From NCBI GenBank assembly GCA_910591455.2, contig OU342817.1, positions 12,434,415 through 12,498,414 of the forward strand: 64,000 nt of DNA, given 5' to 3'. The position numbers and the translations under genes were made by a program. Each line of letters starts with the position of its first letter. Position 1 is the stretch's first letter. Below, piece after piece: positions 1-11,345 of the stretch. A model generated the notes under the pieces. The model was given only the letters and a program-made list of their open reading frames with translations. It made no database searches and was not told the origin of the DNA. Source of the DNA: Pholis gunnellus. Lineage: Eukaryota; Chordata; Actinopteri; Perciformes; Pholidae.

Positions 1-1434
1 AAATAACATCCAGTTTAAAGTAAATAAAATAACACTCGTGAAAATAAGAGTAACGAGCCACTTCAGTAAGCCAGCATGTGCTGTAGCAGCGAGGAGGAGC
101 TGATGCTAAATGGAATGCAGCCCTAATCAATGTCATTAGTTTGCTTTTCCTGCTACTCCTTAAGTGTCTGCTAAGAAAAGGGTCTGTTATACAATTACTC
201 GTGAAAGTGCTGGAAGAGTAACAAAGGAAACACGTGAGTAAAGGACAAAAACAAATATAATATATATTAATATATATATATATTAATTATACTGCCAGGG
301 AGATTACATAGCTGCCATGATGCAAAGATCAGCAGGAGAGAGGGTTGCGTGCCAAGCCTCATGCCGAGGACTGATCAAGGACCTGCTTAAGTTTAAGTCA
401 GCCTGAAATGATTGTAGCATGACAGCTAAAGTCATGACGATATTTCCGTACTACCTTTTGTTCCACTAGCTTCCGTAACCTAATGCAATCGCTCATTCAG
501 CATTTCTGTCATTGAAAAAAAAGCTGTGTTCTTGGGGTTTGCTGTTTTACTTTTAGGAGTTACAACCTTCATGCTTTTAACTAAGTTAAACAGTGATGAC
601 AGGAAATGATAGAAAATGATTTTGATAAAGGCTGCTAAATAAGTGAAACATTAAACACAAAAGAATCTATGCCAATAATAGATTTTAACGTAAAATACTG
701 TCCTAATAGAGTGAAACACACAATATACCCGGCTCTGTTCTAAGGATGCAATTTCAGTTATTAGCATTATTACAAATGTTAGGATTTCTTACTTCTGGAG
801 CAGAAGCTGGAAGCTATGCTTTCACTTTGGCTCATAAGGGAAGACGAAAAATAAATCCATGAGCTTGGAAAAGAAAGCAAACTCTGAATCAGGTGACAGC
901 AATAGCTGTACAGTAACTACACTGAGGACACCCATCATGTCGCATTGTTTCAGGGCATTAACAAAGAAGTGTTGACTTAATGACACAAATGACACATGGT
1001 GTTTTTTAAGCCTGATTCTGATATTCTTTAGTCATTATCTTAAAATGTGGTGAAATTAGGGTATGAGCTTGGCAATGTTTTGAAAAACATGTATTGTATT
1101 CAGTTCCTCATGTCTTTATATTTAGACAATTGTCTCTGCGCACACTGATTTCAGTGCAGCTTTCCAGACCTACTGGTGCGTCTCCGTTACTCTCTAACGT
1201 CACAGTTCCCCTCTGGGACCACCAGCCCCTTCACTTCTTCTATTACCCCCTCACACACCCTTACATCCTCCTACACACACTCACACACATATCACCTCCC
1301 TCCCTCCCTCCCGCCCCGCGGCGACATGCGCTCCACAATGGAGAACAGAGTGGTTTGGGAAATGATGGCCATTTATAACTGCCGGACGCCGTATCCCACC
1401 ACCTCACACACTCTCACACACTCTCACACACTTT

Positions 1435-1436
<2 letters not shown>

Positions 1437-1498
<62 letters not shown>
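1437..1498. repeat. (CA)n microsatellite
   Basis: A pure CA dinucleotide tract of about 31 units, preceded by imperfect CTCACACA repeats from about 1404. The long Thr-His or Cys-Val reading frames across it come from the repeat and are not genes. Confidence 0.95.
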
Positions 1499-1499
<1 letters not shown>

Positions 1500-1834
1500 C
1501 ATTGAGAGTTTGGTGCTGGGGTGGCGACCGAAAGGTGCAGACAAAGGGAGAAAGCACCCTTCTCCTGGCAAATGTCACGTTAGCACTTAACTGCACAGAT
1601 GAGCACTGCGCAAAAGTGTCGCATCCCATCCAAACAGAGTGTTTCATGGATGTGTGTGCGTGCCTCTGTGTGAAAGCATGCAGGAGCGGGTGTGTGTATG
1701 CGAAATTAGGGAGAGATTTAATGTGATGATAGAAAAGGAATATCATATTACTATTGAGCTGTCATCAGTTTATTAAGGTGTTCAACAGTGACAAGTGAAT
1801 CACCTCCACTAACATTAGAAGAGCTCTCCACTTG

Positions 1835-1837
<3 letters not shown>

Positions 1838-1925
<88 letters not shown>

Positions 1926-1929
1926 CACA
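1838..1929. repeat. (CA)n microsatellite, one interruption
   Basis: CA dinucleotide tract of about 46 units with a single AAA interruption near 1909-1911. Such tracts are usually length-polymorphic. Confidence 0.95.
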
Positions 1930-2554
1930 GTATGATAGAGCATGAGGTTTAAAATGTTTCATGATTTGGCAAAGTCTGAGATTTTGTAAAGAAAGAAAAT
2001 AAAAGTCTTGTTTAAATTGGGTGATTTTAGTCAACATTGAATTCAACACCTAAAATAGTTACTAAGTTAAATACAGTAGTATCTTTTTTCTCCTTGTTTT
2101 TAGCACAAAATCAGCAACTCTGGTCGTTCATTTTCCATTCAACTCTTCCTCGGGGCATTTTTGATACATTTTCATTCTTTCCCATATTCAGATTATGTCA
2201 AAAAATAATATACAATTGTTGACAAAATCTCATTCAACCTGTTCTGGACTTTTCAATCATATAGAAATATCTTCATCAGCAGTCGGAGTTTGCCAGCTAC
2301 ATTTCTTTTTAGTTTTTTTCACTTTAAGAACAAAAAAAATCCTTGTATGTGTATTTATACCCACTGAAAAAGAGTCGTTCCAGTGAGCCGGAATCCACAA
2401 CTTCCAGCAATGTTGTACTTCTGCTCCCTCTAAAGACTTGAATGTGGTAAAAGCTTTTGTTTCTACATGTTACGAGAGATACTTTATAAATAATGAAAAA
2501 AGACTGCTCCTCATGACAGGTATTAACAATATTCTCTGTGGGTTAATTAGCATT

Positions 2555-2698
2555 ATAGACCTGCAGTTGTATGCCTCCAGTCATGTTGCAGTCCAAAATG
2601 TCATCACTTCATCACCACCAAAATCTAATCAATTCATCCTTGAGTCCAAGTGGACATTTGTGTCAAATTTGATGAAATTTCCTCCAGGCGTTACTGAG
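2555..2698 (+). repeat. Left part of a degenerate dispersed repeat, interrupted by a hAT element
   Basis: The segment around TCATCCTTGAGTCCAAGTGG and CCTCCAGGCG matches my memory of a very common teleost dispersed repeat, possibly the 3' region of a LINE (family name uncertain). The copy is split: its continuation resumes at 3387 after the hAT insertion. The left boundary is approximate. The copy is degenerate and has no coding potential. Confidence 0.6.
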
Positions 2699-3386
2699 CA
2701 GTGTTGTGCAAGTTACTCAGGAAGTGTAATAAGTTACTTTTTACTTATTACTCATTTAAAAACTAATAACTTCCTAATTACTCTGTATCAAAAGTAATTT
2801 GTTACGTTACTCGTTATATTACGAAATTACCAAAAAATAACCTTTGATGTGGTTAACGCAGTCAGTTGCATTGATGTATGAATCAATGTGGTTTATTCTT
2901 ACAGGATCTGCATTACAGCAGCTTTACACTATGAAAAGCTTCTGCTTCAGGTCATGAAATCTCTGCTGCATAGATAGCAGGACACATACTGTATGTCGAT
3001 ATAACCGCAGCCTCTGAGAAGTACAGATCTGCTACTAAACTGAGGCTTCATGCATGTTTTTGCACCCTCGTAGAACCGGGCCATGTCTCTTCCTCTCCCT
3101 CAGGTCACACATGCGCCTGAGCGATATTTGCCTGAAAGTTCACCAAAGTTCAACTCCACACGCTGTGAAGATGCATACTAACCCGCTACACAGTCACGCC
3201 ATCGTAACATAAGCTTAGCTGGCACAGAAAACAAATCACATTCTGGTAGAGCAGTGATGAAGCGTTACTTAAATTAATACCTGTAATATAATTATTGATT
3301 TGGAAATTGTAATCCCATATACATTAGGAAAAATAATAATAATATTACAGGAATGCATTAGCGTAACACGTTAATGTCCAACACTG
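2699..3386. mobile_element. Non-autonomous hAT-type DNA transposon (688 bp)
   Basis: The element begins CAGTGTTG and ends CAACACTG, a perfect 8-bp terminal inverted repeat. Both ends have the GTTAC-rich subterminal sequence usual for fish hAT elements. It is flanked by TTACTGAG (2691-2698) and TTCCTGAG (3387-3394), an 8-bp target duplication with one mismatch; 8 bp is the standard hAT duplication size. It encodes no transposase, so it would have been mobilised in trans. It interrupts an older dispersed repeat whose halves rejoin cleanly when the element and one duplication are removed, which supports the boundaries independently. Confidence 0.8.
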
Positions 3387-3471
3387 TTCCTGAGATGTTA
3401 TTGACTGACAACTTAAAAACATATTGCCTCAGGCCACTGCTGTTGCCGGTGCGGAGGCCAGTGGAGAATTT
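3387..3471 (+). repeat. Right part of the interrupted dispersed repeat
   Basis: Continues the copy broken at 2698. Its tail contains a short hairpin (GCCTC at 3426-3430 pairing with GAGGC at 3454-3458) like the GC-rich hairpin I recall at the end of this teleost repeat family. The family name is uncertain. Confidence 0.6.
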
Positions 3472-4319
3472 ATTTTTTCCACTCTTGAGCGTGTTGAGTG
3501 GACGACAGAGATCCAGTGCTCTTATGTTATTTAGGTAGCTTGCGGATGACATTTATAAAATAATTGCAAGGGTGCTGGTTGTACGTATATATTGGTATTT
3601 CTATGAATGCATTTCTGTGTGTGTGTGTGTGTGAGGCCTCAGCCTGTCACTGTGTTGGATGGGCTGTCACTTCCTTAATTGCCTGAGCGTGACCCCGCCC
3701 TGCTCTGCTCACCTGGCTAATTACTGTGTCTTTCCAGCCAAGAGATTGAAATGAATTCGACTTCATTCATTGGCATGAAAAGTGAGGTTACTGAAATTGT
3801 CATAATAGGTACAGAGGGTTTGTCCTTCTAGTGATATTTTTCTACGTGAGCTTCATTGCTGTCTCGCTAACAAATGCTGACAGTAAAACACATGTTATGT
3901 TAAACTGATAAACTGATCTGGTTTATTACATTTTCAACAATAAGTTTCACTTTTTTCAACAATAAAATTAAGTGTAAGTGTGAGAAAAGCATGCTAAAAC
4001 ACTGGTATGGCCCTTTAAACTTGCAATGAGTGAACAGCAGCTAAAAAAAAAAGAAAGAAAGTATTTTGATTTTGAAAAAAGATGACAAGCAACAGAGCAT
4101 ATTGAATTGAATCAGACTGGAGTCCATGCAAATGAATGCTAATGTGATGCTAATGAGCAGGGGGAGGGGAGGGGAGGGAGGGGGAGAGTATCAGGTAGGA
4201 GGCAAAGTTTGGTTAGAGAGCGAGCTGGCGAGACAGCAGGCAAATGGGCAACGCTTGAGTGAGCAGTGAGCGGGCTACCCATGATGTCTCGATGAGAGAG
4301 GGAACATTAAGCGATAGAA

Positions 4320-4357
<38 letters not shown>

Positions 4358-4519
4358 GGTGGAAAGGCCCCGTGGGCTAATGGATGCTGATTAATTCCCA
4401 AATTACATTTCACAACTTTATTGTTTCATTTTCCTGTGGTGCACATTCTACATCAAAAACCATCATTCTATCTGTTAAATCAGTCGTATTCTTTGCTCGT
4501 TAATTTGTACTCGCTTGTC
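3472..4519. other. Intergenic DNA
   Basis: No supported gene. It includes a short GT run near 3618-3632, a G-rich tract at about 4159-4190 and a GA microsatellite (listed separately). Confidence 0.5.
4325..4354. repeat. (GA)n microsatellite
   Basis: Pure GA tract of about 15 units inside a wider purine-rich stretch. Confidence 0.9.
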
Positions 4520-4799
4520 TTTTAAAGCTCCATTATACTCAGGTTTCATGACACCTGAAGCAGCAGTCACCCAAGTACTATACTCAGCAAAGTCATTTCT
4601 CAGCTTCCACACAACTGGCCTTGCTATCTGCTGTATTTGGGAAGCTCGTGCAACGTCGACGAAGCTGGTTACAACACACACAGAAGGAGAGCAACTTCAT
4701 TCTCTGCTCCAGGTAGGCACTACACCAAAACATTTTTACATAGCAAATAGTTGTTTGATGCTAAATTAATGCTCGCAATGTTGAATTTAGCACCTTTAA
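4520..4799 (+). repeat. Dispersed MITE-like repeat, copy 1
   Basis: Begins TTTAAAGCTC and ends CACCTTTAA. The core around ACACACACAGAAGGAGAGCA and CTCTGCTCCAGGTAGGCACT recurs with mismatches at 18836-18890, so this is a dispersed repeat with at least two copies in the window. The short terminal TTTAAAG/CTTTAA symmetry suggests a miniature inverted-repeat element, but I cannot see a clear target duplication. The 84-aa and 68-aa frames over it are by-products. Confidence 0.6.
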
Positions 4800-7700
4800 T
4801 GTAAGTAAGTTGACCTGTAATTACTTTTAGAGTCCATCAAAACCTGTTCAAAATACACCCGGCTTATAGCAACATGACTTTCATTTATTCACAGTTTATA
4901 CTGCAGATTTGAGACTATTTATGGATGCAATGTACTATACTGAATAGGATTATATATAAAAAATGTGTTATATTGTGTTATCAAGTATTCCTTAACTTCA
5001 AAAGAGGGGCCACCAAAGCCATTAATAAACATTTGTATCTTGTCCTGTAAGTTATTCATCAACTGTTTGTAGAGTGCCTAGAAATGCTGTATAAGGACGG
5101 TTGAAATAAAGTGTTTTTTTTATAATCAGCATTTATGAAACAAGAGAGTCATCCAAATTTGACTCAGACAAATTATTATTACCTTGAAGACCTCCAGCAA
5201 TTGACATTCATTTACCAAATAAAGACAAATTACTGCTGCAAAGCACATACAAGCTCCTCAACCAAAGTAAATAAAGTGGACCATGCTTTACACAAAACTG
5301 AATATTGACACATCAATGATACGCAACACATGTTTCCATTGTGTCTGTGCACTTTCAAGATACCAGGAAAACCCTGTGTCCTTTTATGTTATTTATGTTA
5401 TTATTTTATTTAAACTCACAGTACCTAACAAAGCATACTCTGTTCATCAATACCCTCAATAAATAAACAGTTATTCTCTTTATTCAGGCAGCATGTCAGT
5501 GGGACTGGGCCAGGGCTGTGGTAATGGTGCCACTCCGTCTTTCCTGACACAACAACACTCACAGCTGCTTCATCTGCTTCTGTCAGTGTCTCCATGTTAA
5601 AGACCTTCTGAAGAGACAAAGGGCAAATATCTTTCTGTATGCCTGTCGGGTTTTCCACCGCTTTTACAAGCCAACACATACACATTCACACATATGCATT
5701 CATCATGGGGAGAGGGTGCAGTAACAGAAAAAAATGTGATCATCTGCATCCCCCTAATGGGGTGGAGGTGAGAAAGAGCATCTCAATGGCAGACGAGCAC
5801 GGCGAGGGAAAATGACAATATTTAAAATAGGAGACACAACTCCATTTCTTTTTGAACAAAATATTAATGATCTTTCATTTGGATCTCATCACAGATGCGG
5901 CCGGGGGAAAATTGCATTCTGTGTGGCAGAAGTCTGGGGAAGACATGAGACAGGATAATAGCCAATAGGTGTTTGGAGAGAGGGAGTCAGAATGAATGAG
6001 AGGGAAAGACAGAGAGAAACCAAATTGACAAATTCCCATGATGGGTATGCCATGAGAGAAGGGGGAAGAGGAGGGAAGGAGGGAGGTTGGAGAACAGGGG
6101 GAAAAAAAAGGGCAGAAAGATTGGAAATTGAAATTTATGACATTGAAAATGACTATGACGAAGACAGAGCCAGGTCCCGCTTTGCTCTCCCCTCTTTGGT
6201 AGCAGTCAACCTTGCAATGAGGGCAGATCAAACAAAAATAGGCTGTTAGGGGGAAAGGGAGGGTGGTGGTGCTGAGCACTGTGGATGGGATGAGAGAGGG
6301 GGAATGAAGGAAGGAAAGCAGTGACGAAGGTGGAGGGATAGAGGGATGGGAGGGAGGTATAGACAGAAGTGAAGGAGGACATTAAAGGAGGAGATGATGA
6401 TGTTGTCAGTGAGCGATGTAAATCGCGGCGGCTACATAGTCAACAGATACAGTCGGCTGGCTGTGCAGGCCAGGGCCTGTCTCAGCTGCAGTGGCACTGA
6501 CAAATGGAATATTTTCAGAGGACTTAATCAGAGGAAAATGGGCTTTCATCTGCTCGCCTACCCGCTCTGCCGCTCGCGCAGAGAAATGATTGCCTGTCGC
6601 TCTTCCTCTCCCTGTCTCTTTCTCTCTCACAGTCATTGAACGTGGCCACTGAACCCTGCAGAGGTTACAAAAAGGGAATTTATCAGTCGTGTTTTACAAA
6701 AGGATATAGGGACATTGAGACACGCGCAATTACACTCCCTCCATAATGGACTTTGATTTGCGAATGCTAATAGCTGGTTTTGTGTTTCTTAAATGCGTAC
6801 ACAAACTGAAAGATTTGAAAAGGCCGTAGAGACGGATTAAAACATATAAGCACACTCAAATGCTTTTCTTTGTGAGGTTTTAGTGCTGCAGGTGATTAAT
6901 ACTAACACTAATATCTTCCTGCTCACCTTAGTAATCAATCAGTCATCCATCAGCCTTCCAGAGGAACAAGCTGAACTTCTTGTTCTGTAAGAAAGTACAA
7001 AGTGCGCCACACTGAGACCGTTCTGATATATTTCAAACACACTCATCATGCACTCAATAAAACCTATTACTTGTCATGAAGGCCTCATTTCCTACAGTTG
7101 TGTTTGATGTAGTGTCTGGGCCGCCCCGTCCGTAGAGGCCCACAGCAGCACCAGATAGGCCTCCGCAGAACAGACAACAGTGACATGATCTATTTCTCCC
7201 GTGATGAATGTACCAATCTGCTGCCCTGTTGCCCTGTCCGCCTAATTTGTTATGATGTGACACCATCTAGACTCTTTTCTATGACGATGAACTTGCTGCT
7301 ATGTGCCAGCAGGTAAGTGGGATGAAAACATCAGGAAGCTCTATGATGCCAGTGAATCACTTGATAGCATACAACTGGGAGTTTACCAATACCCAGTTTT
7401 AACATTTGATGTTATAACTGATTTTCTTTTTGTCAGATATAGTAAGAGGACCCCTGCAATGCAGTTTACCCCCCTCAGGATACTTAGTTGTGTTTCGGGG
7501 GCTGCATCCAAGTTTAGCTGTAGAGAACGTGGTGGTTAATCATATCCGTCTACTTTGGGAGTTAATATTGTACAATTCTATCTCAGTTCTCCAAAAACCC
7601 TGGCCACGACCCTGCTTGTAGATGTAATGATGTATCATTAAGTGGATGCATCATTGTTTGTATTTGTAATATGATTGGAAATATATTTGTGTTAACTGGA

Positions 7701-9588
7701 AACATAAAACGGCATCCTGTTTTGACACCACCATTTGACATCAGTGCCAATATTAAAACATATATGGGGCTTGTGGCCTATCACCATAGACTGTAAATCA
7801 TCTAAATAAGTAACACGAATCTGATCTCCAGGAACGATGGCTTGATGGGAATTCTTTTTTAGCTAATGTGTTTTAGGAGCATTTAATTTAACCCCTATAG
7901 AGTATGCCAATGATTTGCTTCAAGTGCGAGAGGAAGAGGAATTAAATCATTCTGAAATCAATCTGTGTTGAAAATTTAAAAAATGCATAAATGATGGGTT
8001 TGGTTAATGATGATGTTATATATTCTTTTCTCAATCAAATCCCTCCATCTAGCTCATGGCAACAAGTGTCCATCAGCACTGCAGGGCGGTGGGCCACGAC
8101 AGATCACAGATCAGAGCAACAGTGGAATTTGTCACCTTCTGCAGCAGCAGATCAATGATAATTACCCGGCTGACATGAGTACAGTTATAACTTTACAGGA
8201 TCAAGAACAGAGGGAGAGGGAGATGAAGAAAGAAGAGATGAAGGGCTGTGGGCCACACTTAGCGCTGAGCTGATCGATACTGTGTGAGATATGGCTGTGA
8301 CCGGCCCCGAGGCCCGGCCTTATAGAGGCTCAACAAGCCATTACCGCCTTCCTTCACAGGGCAATGCAGAGCCAGAGCTTGTGTGTGCTAATGTGTGTGT
8401 GTTTTCAAAGCTGCCGAAAGGAAATCGGTTCGGTATGGCAGCTCACACATCAACATAAACCTGGTAAAATGCCTTTACAACCAATCATACTCCATAGAAG
8501 AGTGGTTTAAGTCGAAGATTTAAGTCTTGGTTCTTTTGGTGACACCTGTGGTTTCTGTTTTCTGGACCAACAACTGCAAGTGTCAGGTATCAGTTAGACC
8601 CAAAGTTACATTTCAAATAACAACCAGTTTGGGAGGCAAACGCCTAACGAGGCTACACTGTCAGAAATGCAAGAGAAGAAGAGCAACGCACGTATCTATT
8701 TAGAGCACAGCATTGCATCATTGTATAAAGTTGTTTTACTGTGAAAGAAGTCTAAGAAGAACAGCTATCCTCCGTCTTCCTCAATATCCCTGCACAGGCT
8801 TTTCTCTTCTTCATGTCCAGTATGTAGTAGTACTGTATAGTAGCCTCGTACCCTTTTCCTGTGCTGGTAACGCAGATGAAAAAATATTTCAAAATTAGTC
8901 ACAACTAGTGCCGAGATATCCTGATTCTTATATCCTAAAAAAACTCTGGATCATGCAAGTCAACTCTGCGGTGTCATTCCCTCCCTGCTTGATAAATGGC
9001 TTCTTCTTTTAAACTTATTTCAAATGCAGGCTGTCTGCACAAACATTTCCGTCTCAAGCCCAACTGGATGACACCATCGGGGATATTTTCTCCGTCTTGA
9101 CGCAGAATCACAAACTACTGTCCCTACATGACAAGTGAACTACATGTGTAAAAACTAAATGTTCCCCATGAGGAACATTCTAACTTAAAAATACTTGTTC
9201 CTGAGATTATAGCTGTGTTTGAATAACTGTGAGTGTATTCGCAGAGTTACACTGACAACATTGATCTTTGATCATTGACAACATACTGCCTACTGCCAAT
9301 GCTCAAACTGTGATTTGATTGATTTGATTCAGCTCAGCATTTTGCTGTTTTGTGGATTGCCCAGTGAGGTGTTCATTCACAAAACGTTCTTCTTCTGTAT
9401 GTACATAGTTGTTGCTTTTCGACCCTGTGACCAACGTTGTGGTTTGGGCGCATGTTCAGCAACGGCCAAGCCATTTAATCCGGAGTAAAGTTAAGAAACG
9501 AAGGAAAGGAGACAGAAAAAAATAGCAGACAGGGTCAGTGACAACCCAGGGCAAATCATCTTCATCTCCAAACATCCTCTGGGATCGC

Positions 9589-9593
<5 letters not shown>
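4800..9593. other. Intergenic DNA, purine-rich patches, no supported gene
   Basis: No frame in this stretch has convincing protein character; the 134-aa minus-strand frame at 5875-6279 reads across a purine-rich tract (about 5990-6110 and 6250-6390) and is Ser/Pro/Phe-rich noise. Segments near 8040-8340 and 6400-6640 are less AT-rich and could hold regulatory sequence, but nothing specific can be named. Confidence 0.5.

Positions 9594-9680
<87 letters not shown>
9594..9680. repeat. (CA)n microsatellite
   Basis: Uninterrupted CA tract of about 43 units, flanked by unique sequence on both sides. Confidence 0.95.
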
Positions 9681-9682
<2 letters not shown>

Positions 9683-10609
9683 TTCATAGGTTGGCAGATG
9701 ATGAGGTCTCTCTTTTAGTGACTCCCGGCCAGGATTTCTATTGTTCAGTCTGAATGTGAATCCAGGGGTTTTAGATGGATGACCTAGTTAAGCTTTTTGA
9801 AAAGTGACATGAGTACCCGTAACAATAAAGTAATACAGACGCTCAAGCAGAATTGTTAGGTACTCTGGAACTGTGGAAGTGATCTCAGCACAGATGTTTG
9901 CTGTATGACAAAAGATGCTCATCAACAAACAAGGTTTCAAGATTTTCACCAAACCCTTTAAATATTTTAAAGTTGAGGTCTCTTCTAATCAAGTGCAGAA
10001 TGTTCCTTATAATTATTGTCTGGTGTCCTTTGTAAACATTAATATAACATTTGGGTTGATGTCTGAAGAAAAATGTAATACAACCAAGACTGCATTTTAT
10101 TACATCATAGACCTGAAATAATATATTGTTCAACGACATTGAAAACAAAATGTCTGGCAACAATTTTAACAAATAATCATTATTAATTGTATTCACTTAT
10201 CTAATACAATAAGCAAACAATTCCTGCTAACAGCTGTTTCAACTCATTTTAAATTGAACAGTTGGTTGTTGGTCTGAAAAGCACGATTTGTGAACCTGTT
10301 TTCAACTACAACAAAAACACAAGTTCTTTAAAATGTACATTTACAATTATATTTGGAAGCCTAAATGCGTGGCGAAAAAGCTAATGAGTACTTTAATTAT
10401 TGTAACTTAGCAAAGAAGTTTAGGAGGAGTTATAGTTACATTTGTCAGCAGACGTTGATGCTATTTTGGGACGGACTAAAGATAATAGATCTCTGAAAAG
10501 GCAGAACGTCATCTTTAATCATTGATGACTTTCCATCCTAAACCCTCACTTTAACTACTGATGATTTTCAATAGCCTGATTTGGCCCAACCTCACACATA
10601 AACACACAT

Positions 10610-10649
<40 letters not shown>

Positions 10650-11137
10650 AGACACATAGACACACTGGCCCCTGCATCCACTAATCTATAGCAGACAAAT
10701 GAGGCTGGGCTAACAGAGTGGGGCAGAGAGAGAAAAGATTGACTCAGACTGAGAGGCCTAATTAGCAGAGACTCATTAGGAGTCTTTAAGAGGCTGTGAT
10801 TAGGGATGTTTGTTCACACAGCATGCTGCTGCTGCTGGGCTTAATGACTGGGACTGATCACTTGCTAGTTTAGCCTACAGCGTGACGGGGGGGCTGGAGG
10901 AGGGTTGAAGCATGAAAGAAGTGCATGGCTATGTAGCTGTGCTCCAGCAATTCATTTGTCTGCAGTTAACTGATATTAAACACAGGAAAAAGAGCATCTC
11001 TCAGCTTTTTTGACATCACTGTGCGCTAAAGTTATGAATCCCATCAGCGCTCAGTTTAGACATACGGTTAACATTTGTTCAATTTAGGCATCGATTGTAA
11101 ATACATTTGGGGCAAATGTTTCTCTCATGTTTGTGCA
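9681..11137. other. Intergenic DNA with a possible conserved block
   Basis: A CA tract lies at 10612-10648. The interval 10680-10870 contains CCTAATTAGC and other homeodomain-type TAAT cores with moderate GC content, the texture of vertebrate conserved noncoding elements. Without an alignment this is only a suggestion. Confidence 0.35.
10612..10648. repeat. (CA)n microsatellite
   Basis: CA tract of about 18 units preceded by imperfect ACACATAA units. Confidence 0.9.
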
Positions 11138-11345
11138 TTAAAGCAATAGCTCTAGTTTTTACTTTTGTTTTTTGAACAAATTAAACAGACAGGATACATC
11201 ACCATAATTAGTGAGTCTTAGACGTAATGGGAGTCAGATTTTGTTTCCTTATGACAGACCCAGATTAACTACCGTTTCCAGTCTGTAGGTTTAGTGGAAA
11301 GTGATAGAGACCTTCTCATCAAACTCTTGGCAAGAAAGTGAATAC
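11138..11345. repeat. Degenerate palindromic MITE-like repeat fragment
   Basis: Begins TTAAAGCAATAG and ends with CTTCTCATCAAACTCTTGGC followed by AAGAAAG, matching the ends of the better copies at 21956-22318 and 27670-27922. Further fragments of the family (ATGCTAAGCTAA, CACAGATATGAGAG) follow at about 11470-11590. Heavily decayed, so boundaries are approximate. Confidence 0.4.

Larger units (their letters stand above)
1..2550. other. Intergenic DNA with two CA microsatellites
   Basis: No open reading frame here resembles a protein; the short ones are low complexity or lie in repeats. The stretch holds an AT-rich run near 258-287 and two long CA tracts listed separately. A pyrimidine-rich segment near 1200-1320 precedes the first tract. 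It lies about 38 kb upstream of the dmbx1 start codon and is probably part of the gene-poor territory upstream of that gene. I see no promoter or exon that I can defend. Confidence 0.6.

Noticed and set aside
5875..6279. Minus-strand 134-codon frame
   Set aside because: Crosses a purine-rich tract; composition and lack of motifs suggest chance.
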